From: a virus
Direction: 5' to 3' (one strand)
Length of the DNA: 21,020 nt
Virus record (IMG/VR): IMGVR_UViG_3300027852_000191
Location: 1 to 21,020 of that record
Shown one piece after another: positions 6,149 through 13,532 of this stretch. The translations under genes were made by a program, and so were the position numbers. Position 1 is the first letter of the stretch; every line of letters begins with the position of its first letter. Under the pieces are notes generated by a model that saw only the letters and a program-made list of their open reading frames with translations, had not been told where the DNA came from and did not search any database.

Positions 6149-6523
6149 GTGGTGGAAGTGGAAGTAGAAGTGGAAATGGTGGCCACACGAGAAGAGGCGA
6201 ATGCGTGTAGGAGGTTTTGGGTTCATGTAACAGTAACCGCGTTACGAGAACTTGGGAGTGGGGATAGAAGAATACAGAGTGAGGCTGAAAAGTGGGTACT
6301 GGGTGATGGGTTCTCGTGGGTGTGTGAGCTATTCCATATCGATTCAGGTGATGCCAGAAGATACGTAAGGGAGGTTTATTGGAAAGTTGGGCTAAACACG
6401 AAGAATAAAGATGGGGATGGGGATAGGGATGGGGATAGGGATGGGGAGGTTTACACTCTAAAGGGGTGGATAGGGGGGGGGTACTATTATGAATCTCTTC
6501 ATAGAAATATTTGGGGATGTTAA
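6149..6523 (+). CDS. Small phage protein with repeat-coded Asp-Gly tail
   Basis: 124 residues from GTG 6149; GTG 6152 (GAGG 8 nt upstream) and ATG 6176 are alternatives. The start lies in a GTGGAA repeat encoding VEVEVE. Residues ~14-75 form a helical domain (REEANACRRFWVHVTVTAL ... FSWVCELFHIDSGDARRYV) that resembles small uncharacterised phage proteins near replication genes. An Asp-Gly/Asp-Arg stretch coded by six ATRGGG hexamers follows. The last ~20 residues come after a G9 tract and may be out of register: with one G fewer the frame would run into the HTH gene at 6489. Confidence 0.55.
   Translation: MVEVEVEVEMVATREEANACRRFWVHVTVTALRELGSGDRRIQSEAEKWVLGDGFSWVCELFHIDSGDARRYVREVYWKVGLNTKNKDGDGDRDGDRDGEVYTLKGWIGGGYYYESLHRNIWGC
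6411..6446 (+). repeat. Six tandem ATRGGG hexamers inside a gene
   Basis: Six copies of ATGGGG or ATAGGG in perfect 6-bp register, encoding alternating Asp-Gly and Asp-Arg. The repeat could form a G-quadruplex and keeps the frame if copy number changes. Confidence 0.85.
6473..6481 (+). repeat. Homopolymer of 9 G at a gene junction
   Basis: The run lies near the 3' end of 6149-6523 and 7 nt before ATG 6489. It may serve as the ribosome binding site for the HTH gene. A one-base loss would fuse the two frames. Confidence 0.8.
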
Positions 6524-6707
6524 AGTAGGGGATCTCGAAGTGTTTAAACTCCACAACAATGGGGTGTCTACCAGGGAGTTGTCAAAACAATTTAGTATTT
6601 CCCGACAGAGACTTTCCAAGATTTATCAAAAGTTAGATAATAGAGTATTTATTTTTACCGTTATAGCAGGAAAAGAATGTGACAAACTTTGTAATAACAA
6701 AGAATAG
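6489..6707 (+). CDS. Small helix-turn-helix protein
   Basis: 72 residues. Residues ~16-49 form a helix-turn-helix: LEVFKLHNNGVSTRELSKQF then SISRQRLSKIYQKL, similar to the HTH of sigma-70 region 4 or resolvase-type regulators. A DNA-binding regulatory role is the natural inference; no effector domain is present. The ATG is 7 nt after the G9 run and overlaps the end of the previous gene by 35 bases. Codon use looks AT-richer than the neighbours. It may be separate or the C-terminal half of a frameshift fusion with 6149-6523. Confidence 0.65.
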   Translation: MNLFIEIFGDVKVGDLEVFKLHNNGVSTRELSKQFSISRQRLSKIYQKLDNRVFIFTVIAGKECDKLCNNKE

Positions 6708-6715
6708 GTGGTAAT

Positions 6716-9700
6716 ATGAAGTGTATTTCAAAAAACTGTAAACAAAAAGTACAAGAAGAATACCCGGACGAGAAGTTTTGGAATGGGTGTGTGCTGGTGG
6801 GAGAGGGTCCTGGAAAGGAAGAACACAGAACCAAAACCCCTTTTGTTGGTGACAGCGGCAAAGACCTCGACAACTACCTCCGGGTAATAGGTCAATCCCG
6901 ACTCCATTTTTATACGACGAACATTTGTAAGTGTTTTGTCCAAGGGAATCCGGACCCTACCCCAAGCCAAATACTGGAGTGTACCACCACCCACCTCATA
7001 CCGGAATTGGAGTATTTGCAGCCCAAAGTCATCGGTGCAATGGGGTTAATATCCGTGAGGTGGTTTTTGGGCCTCCCCCTAACCCCGAATGAAGAATTCC
7101 CAACCCCACTGAAAATGGAAGAGGTACACGGTATACCCTACCTCTCCCCTCGTGGACCCTGGATAGTGGTACCAATATATCATCCAGCCTCCGGGTTGCG
7201 CTTTCCGGATAGGATGTTAGATATAAGAAGGGATTTTCAACAACTTAAACTCCAAATAACGGGTGGGGATGGGAAGTTGGAACCAAGGACCAATATCAAT
7301 GGGAGAAAATACAATCAACAATACAGTCATGGTAATGGTGGCAGCATTCCCAAACCCAAATCCCCAACCACCATCCCCGCAATCGATACCGAAACTGATG
7401 GTCTGCACGGAAAATTCTGGTGTATGTCATACTCCAACAGTGCCGGATTTGGTAGGGTACTCCTCAACCCCACCCCCCATACAGTCCCCAAAGCCATATT
7501 TCACAATGCAATATACGACATACCCGTACTGAAAAAGGTGGGTATGGAGGTAAGGGAGTGGGTGTGTACCATGACCATGGCATACCTTCTTCAACTTCCA
7601 CAATCCCTAAAACTCCTATCTTATCGACTACTCAACATCCGTATGGAAGAGTACAAGGACGTGGTAGGGGATGTGGGAGAGGGAAAAGCCCTTGTGTATT
7701 TATGTGGGGCATTGAGTAAGACATGGCCCAACCCCGAACCAATCCTTACCTGGGATAAAGGAAAGCCCCATATTAAAAACCCACAAAATGTATCCAAAAA
7801 GATCACTCGTATGATCAATGATAAAGCAAAGGGGGAGCGGGGGGAACGAGCGCCCGTATCCCTTTACACTCGGTGGAATAATATAAAGCCTAATGAGGGA
7901 AGGGGGATGGTGGAGGCGGTACTGGGAGTAATGCCGGAAGGATACCTCGGGGACATACCACTGAAATCCGCAGTTCGATATGCCGGACTAGATGCAGACA
8001 TCACACGTCAACTCTACCCAATACTGCAAGCCAAAATCGAAGAGGAGGAGTTGGAAGAGGCGTTGGATCGTGACATGCGAATGATGCCATTGGTATTGGA
8101 CATGATGGAAGCGGGGATAAAAATAGAAGGGGGGTATATTACGGGTCTGAGTGTGAAATACCAATCCCGCATGAGGGAGATTGAGGCCGAAATCCACATC
8201 TCAATAGCGGGTATTTGGAAGGGGCATTTCAACCCGGGATCATCCCCACAAACCGGGGAATTGATGGTAAAACTCAGGCTATTACAGAAGAAGTATGGTA
8301 AACTTCCCAGCACTGAGGCGAAGTATTTGGAAGCGGTACGACACAAACACCCAGTCGTCGGGATGATCCTGGATTGGAGAGGGTATAAGAAACTGGATTC
8401 CACATATGTATCGGTGTTGCCAAAACTCGCAGACGAGAATGGTAGAATCCACACTACATTCAAAACGACACGCGCTGCTACTGGGAGGCTTGCATCCGAG
8501 AGCCCCAATCTTATGAATCAGCCGGTGAGAAGTGTCGAGGGGAAGGAATTACGGAATGGGTTTGTAGCTGGGGATGGGTGTATACTAGTGTCATTAGATT
8601 ACTGTGTTGTAGGTGATACCCTTGTCAATACCAATAAGGGAATTGTCCAAATACAGGATATAGTTCCGGGTATGGGGGTGTTGTCATTACAAGAAGAGAA
8701 TGACTTGGTGATGAACCCGGTAACCGCAACCGCTTGTGTTGGGGAGCTACCCGTATACCGTATGACTTTGGAAGATGGGTCGAGTGTGGAATGCACAGAG
8801 GAGCATTCCTGGGTAACGTACACCAGGGAAAAGAAAAAGCTAAAGGAATTATCCGTAGGGGATCGACTGGCCCACGTAAAAACCGGAACCAATAGTCAGA
8901 AAAAATACCCTACCTGGTACATAGGATCATACTTTAATTATGAAAAGAAGCACACCCTTGTTGCAGGGTTTCAATATGGTCCTTGCCCGGATGGATATTG
9001 TGTAGATCATAGAAATAGGGATATCACTAACTGGCATGCAGATAATTTAAGGTATATTACAGATGCTAAGAATTCTGCCCAGGGTGGAATACAATATTGG
9101 AGAGAGGTAAAAAAGGGTACTCGTACTGATACCAAACGGCTTGAGGCTTTGAGAGTTGGATTGAAGAATCGGAGGTCATACACCGGGAAGGACAATCCTA
9201 ATTATGGCAAACACCCAAACTCAAGTATGGTGGTGTGTGGTTATTGCGGTACTGAATTCAGAAAAGCTAACTCAATTAGTAGTAAGGGGAATAATTACTG
9301 TAACCGAGATTGTTATTTCTCTCATAAAAGGGAAAGGGGTGGGGGTAATCACAGGATAACCAGTATCGAATACATAGGAGTGAAACCAGTATACCAGATC
9401 ACTGTTGAGGATACCCACAACTATGTCCTATCCAACGGCCTCGTATCATGTAATTCGCAAATCGAGTTACGCATCCTAGCCCATGTCTCCGGTGATGAAA
9501 ACATGATTAAGATATTCCGCAGCGGTGGGGATATCCACGCCTTAACAGCAGCATCTATGTTCCGGATACCATTATCCGAAGTGGATAAGGACAAACACAG
9601 ACGACCTGCCAAGAGTGTGGCGTTTGGTATTGTGTACGGGATCACCGCACAAGGATTGTTCATGCAATTTGAGCTGGAGGGTGTAGAGGGGTGGACAATA

Positions 9701-10216
9701 AAATCCTGCCAAGACCTTATCGATGGGTGGTTGGACACATACCCAGGAGTACGAGGTTATACCAATACCCAACACGCCATGGCAAAACGGTATGGGAAAG
9801 TATGGGACCTATTTGGTCGAGTACGGTACATCCCAGAGGTGTTATCAAGTCGAGAGTGGGTTGTGGAAAGTGGACTACGAAAAGCGGGAAACACCCCAAT
9901 ACAATCCGGTGCACAGGGGGTAATAAAGGAGGGTATGGCGCAACTGGTACCGGAATGTGAGAAGTGGAGGAGGAAAGGGTATACGGTAAATCCCCTTATC
10001 CAAATCCATGATGATTTGATGTTTGAAATTGGCCAAGAGGAAGCAGTGGAGGTGATACCCAGAATCAAACATGTAATGGAAAATGCGGTAAAGTTGGATG
10101 TGGAGACACCAGTAGATTGTAAGGCGGGTAAGAGGTGGGGAAGTATGAAGGATGTGGATATTGGTGGTAAGGTGGAGACACTACTGAGAAAGATAATGGA
10201 AATGGGAGAGGAATAG
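6716..10216 (+). CDS. UDG-like / 3'-5' exonuclease / family A DNA polymerase fusion with intein
   Basis: 1166 residues, 882 after intein removal; probably the phage replicative polymerase. Residues ~1-190 resemble family-4 uracil-DNA glycosylase: Cys3, 8, 73 and 89 fit its Fe-S cluster, with GEGPGKEE (29-36), PFVG (42-45) and a YHPASGLR motif. Residues ~215-440 are a DnaQ-like exonuclease: Asp224-x-Glu226 (Exo I), FHNAIYD (Exo II), and Tyr422...Asp426 (Exo III). The polymerase domain follows: motif A is LDY/SQIELR, split by the intein (630-913); motif B is Arg962, Lys966, Phe970, Tyr974; motif C is His1098-Asp1099-Asp1100. Phe970 aligns with E. coli Phe762. A similar UDG-like N-terminus is known in SPO1-type phage polymerases. 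AGGTGG lies 6 nt before ATG 6716. Confidence 0.93.
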   Translation: MKCISKNCKQKVQEEYPDEKFWNGCVLVGEGPGKEEHRTKTPFVGDSGKDLDNYLRVIGQSRLHFYTTNICKCFVQGNPDPTPSQILECTTTHLIPELEYLQPKVIGAMGLISVRWFLGLPLTPNEEFPTPLKMEEVHGIPYLSPRGPWIVVPIYHPASGLRFPDRMLDIRRDFQQLKLQITGGDGKLEPRTNINGRKYNQQYSHGNGGSIPKPKSPTTIPAIDTETDGLHGKFWCMSYSNSAGFGRVLLNPTPHTVPKAIFHNAIYDIPVLKKVGMEVREWVCTMTMAYLLQLPQSLKLLSYRLLNIRMEEYKDVVGDVGEGKALVYLCGALSKTWPNPEPILTWDKGKPHIKNPQNVSKKITRMINDKAKGERGERAPVSLYTRWNNIKPNEGRGMVEAVLGVMPEGYLGDIPLKSAVRYAGLDADITRQLYPILQAKIEEEELEEALDRDMRMMPLVLDMMEAGIKIEGGYITGLSVKYQSRMREIEAEIHISIAGIWKGHFNPGSSPQTGELMVKLRLLQKKYGKLPSTEAKYLEAVRHKHPVVGMILDWRGYKKLDSTYVSVLPKLADENGRIHTTFKTTRAATGRLASESPNLMNQPVRSVEGKELRNGFVAGDGCILVSLDYCVVGDTLVNTNKGIVQIQDIVPGMGVLSLQEENDLVMNPVTATACVGELPVYRMTLEDGSSVECTEEHSWVTYTREKKKLKELSVGDRLAHVKTGTNSQKKYPTWYIGSYFNYEKKHTLVAGFQYGPCPDGYCVDHRNRDITNWHADNLRYITDAKNSAQGGIQYWREVKKGTRTDTKRLEALRVGLKNRRSYTGKDNPNYGKHPNSSMVVCGYCGTEFRKANSISSKGNNYCNRDCYFSHKRERGGGNHRITSIEYIGVKPVYQITVEDTHNYVLSNGLVSCNSQIELRILAHVSGDENMIKIFRSGGDIHALTAASMFRIPLSEVDKDKHRRPAKSVAFGIVYGITAQGLFMQFELEGVEGWTIKSCQDLIDGWLDTYPGVRGYTNTQHAMAKRYGKVWDLFGRVRYIPEVLSSREWVVESGLRKAGNTPIQSGAQGVIKEGMAQLVPECEKWRRKGYTVNPLIQIHDDLMFEIGQEEAVEVIPRIKHVMENAVKLDVETPVDCKAGKRWGSMKDVDIGGKVETLLRKIMEMGEE
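8603..9454 (+). mobile_element. Intein with HNH homing endonuclease in polymerase motif A
   Basis: 284 residues inserted between Tyr629 and Ser914, inside the catalytic DYSQIELR motif. It starts with Cys1 and CVVGDTLV (block A). Block B is CTEEHSWVT (Thr65, His68). The C-terminal blocks are THNYVLSNGLV and VSCN, with terminal Asn284 and +1 Ser. The penultimate residue, normally His, is Cys. Between the splicing blocks lies an HNH domain (VDHRNRDITNWHADNLRYIT, residues 134-153), a GKDNPNYGK motif like NUMOD3, and a four-cysteine zinc finger (Cys212, 215, 233, 237). It should splice post-translationally; the HNH part would cut intein-free polymerase alleles. The reading frame is intact, so it may be active. 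Confidence 0.92.
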
Positions 10217-10233
10217 GAGGAGGTAAAAGGTAT

Positions 10234-10428
10234 ATGAGAGGAAAAAGGGTAAAACAAATACGGAAAAGTGTATACGGGGACATGTCAATCAGGGATACCA
10301 AATACAGGTGGAAAGATGGGAAATGGAGTCAAAGGGGCCTTTATGGGATCGTGGTATGTATTGGGTTGAGGAAACAATACAAGGAGATGAAGAAATTGTA
10401 CAAAAGAGGAGGAGGAGTGGGGATATGA
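10234..10428 (+). CDS. Small basic protein of a common phage type
   Basis: 64 residues, strongly basic (many Lys/Arg). AGGAGGT lies 9 nt upstream of ATG 10234. The pattern IRKSVYGDMSIRDTKYRW followed by LRKQYKEMKKLYKR matches, from memory, a short uncharacterised phage family with a YGD-x-S-x-R core and a Tyr-x2-x-Lys basic C-terminal helix. Nucleic-acid binding is plausible from charge. It follows the polymerase gene by 17 nt and its TGA overlaps the next ATG. Confidence 0.65.
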   Translation: MRGKRVKQIRKSVYGDMSIRDTKYRWKDGKWSQRGLYGIVVCIGLRKQYKEMKKLYKRGGGVGI

Positions 10429-10637
10429 ATGAGATACTCATGGATGATGGGGATAATGATGAAGAAATGGTAAAAGTGGATTACGAGTATGAAGTCCACA
10501 GTACCTCACTAGCGGTATTACTCTTTTTCCCTGGTTTGGGCGAGGTATGGTTACCATACAGCCAGATCAAACTAGATGTGAAAAGGAAGACTGTGAAGAT
10601 GCCAGAGTGGTTGGCGTTTGAGAATGAGTTGATATAG
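10425..10637 (+). CDS. Small conserved phage protein (WLPxSQI type)
   Basis: 70 residues. ATG 10425 overlaps the upstream TGA and follows a run of AGGAGG; the longer frame from 10308 overlaps the previous gene and is rejected. After an acidic N-terminus, the sequence AVLLFFPGLGEVWLPYSQIKLD ... MPEWLAFENELI matches the pattern of short phage proteins that end in a WIPKSQI strand and an EWLAxEKGL helix. Function is not known to me. Confidence 0.68.
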   Translation: MNEILMDDGDNDEEMVKVDYEYEVHSTSLAVLLFFPGLGEVWLPYSQIKLDVKRKTVKMPEWLAFENELI

Positions 10638-10656
10638 CACGAGGGGGAGTAAGGAG

Positions 10657-10740
10657 ATGGAGCATTACCAGTGGGAATTACTTATGGAAAGAATCCTACA
10701 GACACAGATTGAAGTTGTTGAAAAATTAGGAGAGGTATAG
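10657..10740 (+). CDS. Possible 27-residue peptide
   Basis: ATG 10657 is preceded by GGGGGAG with 8-nt spacing and the frame ends at TAG 10740, 4 nt before the next start. The peptide is one amphipathic helix (WELLMERILQTQIEVVEKLGEV). It fills the gap between two genes and could be a leader peptide or chance frame. Confidence 0.4.
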   Translation: MEHYQWELLMERILQTQIEVVEKLGEV

Positions 10741-10744
10741 GAAC

Positions 10745-11590
10745 ATGGAACCAAAACCGGAACCTAGATTATCAGTCGAACTCGTTCCCTCCTCCTCTTG
10801 GGGGGTGAATCTCCGATCCATACTAACCCCACCTCAATGGGATATCATACGGAGAAGAGCATATAAAAAGGCTGGGTATGTGTGTGAGGTGTGTGGCGGG
10901 GTGGGAAAGGATCACCCAGTAGAGTGTCATGAGGAGTGGGAATACAATGACACTACCCATACCCAAACCCTCATTGGGGTGAAGGCACTGTGTCCGGATT
11001 GTCATGGGGTGAAGCATTTAGGAATGTCAGCAACTATTGGAAAGGCGGAATACACGAGAAACCATCTCATAAGGGTGAATGGGTGGTGTGGATGTGAGGC
11101 TAATGCCTATATGAAAGAAATGTGGAATAAGTACGAGGAAAGAGGTAAGTACCAATGGGATGTCGTAATAGATTGGGTTTACACCAACACTAATGAAGAA
11201 AGTGTGGAGGAAAAAGAAATGGCAAAGGGAAAAGGGAAGAAGGTAAATGTATTTGACCTGGCACCGAAACTATCTGAACGATTCCAGGGGTTGATACTGG
11301 AGCGGAATCGATTAGCCAGCATTGAAAAGACCACCAAAGAGGAGAAGAAGACGGTCAATGTGGATCTTGTGGAGGCGTTCTCCCATATCGATGACAATAC
11401 CTCTGTGGTATGGGATATGTTTGGGAATGTTAATATAACGGAGATTACCCGATCCACCATCAACAAGGATCTACTCAAAGAAGAACTCCTACGAGTGGGG
11501 CTCGGAGTGGACCAGATTGTGAGTATTGTGGAGAAGTCGTCGAAAGTATCCACATCCACATCGGTGAAGTTCACTCCGGCGAAAAAGTAA
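10745..11590 (+). CDS. HNH-type zinc protein with extra C-terminal domain
   Basis: 281 residues. Residues ~18-110 form an HNH/zinc module seen in many phage and bacterial proteins: WDIIRRRAY, Cys47-x2-Cys50, VECHEEW (Cys61-His62), ALCPDCHGVKH (Cys83, Cys86, His87, His91). Such proteins are usually called HNH endonucleases; the full catalytic set is less certain than the metal site. Residues ~159-281 are a second region of unknown function ending in Ser/Thr/Lys-rich tail. An in-frame ATG at 11219 with GGAGG 8 nt upstream could start a separate 123-residue product. AGGAGAGG precedes ATG 10745. Confidence 0.75.
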   Translation: MEPKPEPRLSVELVPSSSWGVNLRSILTPPQWDIIRRRAYKKAGYVCEVCGGVGKDHPVECHEEWEYNDTTHTQTLIGVKALCPDCHGVKHLGMSATIGKAEYTRNHLIRVNGWCGCEANAYMKEMWNKYEERGKYQWDVVIDWVYTNTNEESVEEKEMAKGKGKKVNVFDLAPKLSERFQGLILERNRLASIEKTTKEEKKTVNVDLVEAFSHIDDNTSVVWDMFGNVNITEITRSTINKDLLKEELLRVGLGVDQIVSIVEKSSKVSTSTSVKFTPAKK

Positions 11591-11671
11591 AAGGGAGGAA
11601 AGGCAGGATGGAAGACCGGATAATCTCACACAGATGACAGTGAACATTGGCGGGTAATGAAGGAGGGAACA

Positions 11672-12055
11672 ATGAAAACCAGACACATGGGCAAGAAAAT
11701 TTGTAGAATTTGTGGGGAATTATACACACCAAGAAGTGGCACCTCTGCCTACTGTGACACCTGCTGCTCCATTCATTACCACAAACATCGATGTAAAGGG
11801 TGTGGGAAAAGGTACTACTCCAGAATGGAGTCCCCTATTGGGTTGTGTAAGGATTGTACATTGGGTGGGGATGGAGAAGATATGTGTCCTTGTTGTGGAA
11901 TATACCCAATAGCACGGGATAAGGGATTATCCAGACTATGCTGGACATGCTACACCACTGGGAATGATGGCGTCCCAGAGGAGTTTTGTAATGTAGGTAT
12001 TGGAGAAGTCAATCCCAATGTAGGTGAATTGGGAGATTTTTGGGGATGGATATAG
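11672..12055 (+). CDS. Triple zinc-ribbon protein
   Basis: 127 residues. Six CxxC knuckles pair into three zinc ribbons: Cys11/14 with 28/31, Cys41/44 with 59/62, and Cys72/75 with 90/93. No enzymatic domain is visible, and the C-terminal tail is Gly/Asn/Trp-rich. The protein could bind nucleic acid or a host protein. The start is ATG 11672, which has AAGGAGG 5 nt upstream; an in-frame ATG at 11657 lacks this spacing. It is one of several zinc-ribbon genes in this part of the module. Confidence 0.7.
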   Translation: MKTRHMGKKICRICGELYTPRSGTSAYCDTCCSIHYHKHRCKGCGKRYYSRMESPIGLCKDCTLGGDGEDMCPCCGIYPIARDKGLSRLCWTCYTTGNDGVPEEFCNVGIGEVNPNVGELGDFWGWI

Positions 12056-12077
12056 GAAGGGAGGAGGGAGACGTGGT

Positions 12078-12335
12078 ATGGGTACAATAGGGGTTACAAT
12101 CGAGAGTGAACAGTTCCAAGACATAGTTACTATCCTTGAAACAATTGAAAGGAACACAAGACGGAAGGGTATGGATGAGGCTGACATGGGTATAGGTATG
12201 GGTATGGGTATGATGGATATTAATGCTTTTAGGGGCCTGTTCTTCTCGGAGCTCGATTCCGAAACAGGTTGGGGGAGGAATGAACTGAAACGGGTATTTG
12301 ATGAGTGTGTCAGAAACATTCAAGGTGGCGCTTAG
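12078..12335 (+). CDS. Small protein with Met-Gly repeat
   Basis: 85 residues. ATG 12078 has AGGAGGG 9 nt upstream. The N-terminal helix (ESEQFQDIVTILETIERN) and C-terminal helix (NELKRVFDECVRNI) flank a short Met-Gly stretch coded by ATRGGT hexamers (12186-12212). No known family. The stop codon shares one base with the GTG start of the next gene, suggesting coupling. Confidence 0.55.
   Translation: MGTIGVTIESEQFQDIVTILETIERNTRRKGMDEADMGIGMGMGMMDINAFRGLFFSELDSETGWGRNELKRVFDECVRNIQGGA
12186..12212 (+). repeat. Tandem ATRGGT hexamers inside a gene
   Basis: Four copies of ATGGGT or ATAGGT plus a partial copy, encoding Met-Gly-Ile-Gly-Met-Gly. It is close in sequence to the ATRGGG array at 6411 and GGGGTA array at 2585. 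Confidence 0.8.
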
Positions 12336-12577
12336 TGAAACCAGGAGAGGTCCACATAAACCGGATAACAGCAGATGAGTATATCGACTACTGGTGTCCA
12401 TATTGTGACGAAATACTCCCCTTCGGCCATCAAACATGGTATGAGGATGTATGGTGTACCAAGTGCGGGAGGATGTTTCCCTACGAGCACCAGTGGCCGA
12501 AGGGGTTTGACATTCACACAGGGGAATTAGAGGAGAAGGGGCATGAAGCCAAACAAGTTATACAAGTGGTAGACTAA
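12335..12577 (+). CDS. Zinc-ribbon protein
   Basis: 80 residues from GTG 12335, with AAGGTGG 6 nt upstream. One clear zinc ribbon: Cys21-x2-Cys24 (WCPYCDEILPFG) and Cys41-x2-Cys44 (VWCTKCGRMFPYEH). It resembles rubredoxin-like or zinc-beta-ribbon folds, but no redox partner or catalytic site is visible. A DNA- or protein-binding role is inferred. It overlaps a possible start of the broken gene at 12543. Confidence 0.65.
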   Translation: MKPGEVHINRITADEYIDYWCPYCDEILPFGHQTWYEDVWCTKCGRMFPYEHQWPKGFDIHTGELEEKGHEAKQVIQVVD

Positions 12578-12728
12578 ATGCATTATCTGTGGGGGTGAAT
12601 TTAAATAACCCGTTAGGTTGCTTACATGTGAAGTGCTTGTGTGTGGTAGGTGTAGAGAGGGTGAGTCCGTCCGAAACTTCATACAGAGTAAATTATGTAC
12701 CCATTGTGAAGAATTTAAAGGAGGGTAG
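12543..12728 (+). pseudogene. Broken small zinc-ribbon gene (TAG and TAA in frame)
   Basis: A frame starting at ATG 12543, with AGGAGA 6 nt upstream, reads MKPNKLYKW, TAG, TKCIICGGEFK, TAA, then PVRLLTCEVLVCGRC...LCTHCEEF and a final TAG at 12726. The cysteine pattern (CxxCGxxF, then CxxC and CxxC) is that of a small zinc-ribbon protein. Two different stop codons (12570 and 12606) interrupt it, so it is most simply a decayed gene. A short live product from TTG 12618 (36 residues) is possible but lacks a good ribosome binding site. Confidence 0.5.
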
Positions 12729-12729
12729 T

Positions 12730-13188
12730 ATGGTAAACACATTTGAAGAAATAAAAGAAGAGCTTATGAAAGAGAGCCTGGATGATCTGCTGGAACAAGT
12801 TTTCTCCGGGAGCTACATCCCTGGCCCGACAGAGGATGCCATCCGGGCGAAGGTAGCGGAACTAGAATCAAAAGGAGATGAGAATGAAGTGGTGGAATCC
12901 CTTGAAGACAGGGTTGATGACTACTTTGAACGTTTTAAGGTATTTCACTTACCAGGAAAACCACTAGCCATGCACTTCGGAGCATTTAATCTTGTTATGG
13001 ATTTGTGGGAGGAAGTTAAGAAATTGAGATTAGAGCCGGGTATATTACATGGTACAACCTGCTACAAAGTTAACCACTCCGGAACAGGGTATTTACATAA
13101 AGAAATGGACGACACTCCCTATGATGTTGATGGGTATATATATTGTGGACGATGTCATATGGCATTGGGACCACCAACCAAACCCTAA
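12730..13188 (+). CDS. Acidic protein of unknown function
   Basis: 152 residues. AAGGAGG lies upstream of ATG 12730 at 6-nt spacing; a longer frame back to 12589 crosses the broken gene and is rejected. The N-terminal ~75 residues are acidic and helical. The C-terminal part carries CYKVNH and YIYCGRCHMALGP, where one CxxC and another Cys might bind a metal. No family is recognised. A hairpin terminator follows at 13199-13220, so it is likely the last gene of this transcript. Confidence 0.6.
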   Translation: MVNTFEEIKEELMKESLDDLLEQVFSGSYIPGPTEDAIRAKVAELESKGDENEVVESLEDRVDDYFERFKVFHLPGKPLAMHFGAFNLVMDLWEEVKKLRLEPGILHGTTCYKVNHSGTGYLHKEMDDTPYDVDGYIYCGRCHMALGPPTKP

Positions 13189-13198
13189 CAAATAAATA

Positions 13199-13220
13199 AA
13201 CCCGATAGGCGGGTTATTTT
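13199..13220 (+). terminator. Hairpin terminator at end of plus-strand module
   Basis: AACCCG (13199-13204), 5-nt loop, CGGGTT (13210-13215), then ATTTT. The A-rich bases before the left arm could make it work in both directions. The T-run is short. Confidence 0.6.
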
Positions 13221-13243
13221 GACGTTATTATGGAGGTTCAATT

Positions 13244-13477
13244 ATGCCAGATCTTCTAAAGATTGATTTTATAAACAACCTCCCCCAACCATTGGTAGTA
13301 CGGTTGTTGGGTGAAAAAGAGCCGATGTGGGAACTCCATGACATCGAGGTAGAAACGGGCCTGTTGAGGATAAATGTGTGTGGTAAACTCCAAGTGATGC
13401 ACATCAGCGATATCGGAGATTTTATAGACATGGACGGAGTAACCCATGATCCAGATTCTTTTTATTGTGAAACATAA
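13244..13477 (+). CDS. Small protein of unknown function
   Basis: 77 residues from ATG 13244, preceded by GGAGG 8 nt upstream. It is mostly beta-like in appearance (PLVVRLLGEKEPMWELHDIEVETG), then an acidic stretch (ISDIGDFIDMDG). No motif recognised. It lies after a terminator hairpin, so its transcription would rely on read-through or on a local promoter that I cannot identify. It is the last plus-strand gene before the convergent junction. Confidence 0.6.
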   Translation: MPDLLKIDFINNLPQPLVVRLLGEKEPMWELHDIEVETGLLRINVCGKLQVMHISDIGDFIDMDGVTHDPDSFYCET

Positions 13478-13532
13478 CTAGCAAATCCAGCCAATGCAAA
13501 AACCGAACGGCTGATTAAAACGTTAGGCAAAC

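Noticed and set aside
13216-13244. Promoter from TTGACG upstream of gene 13244
   Set aside because: At standard spacing the -10 box would fall on the start codon and has a poor sequence.
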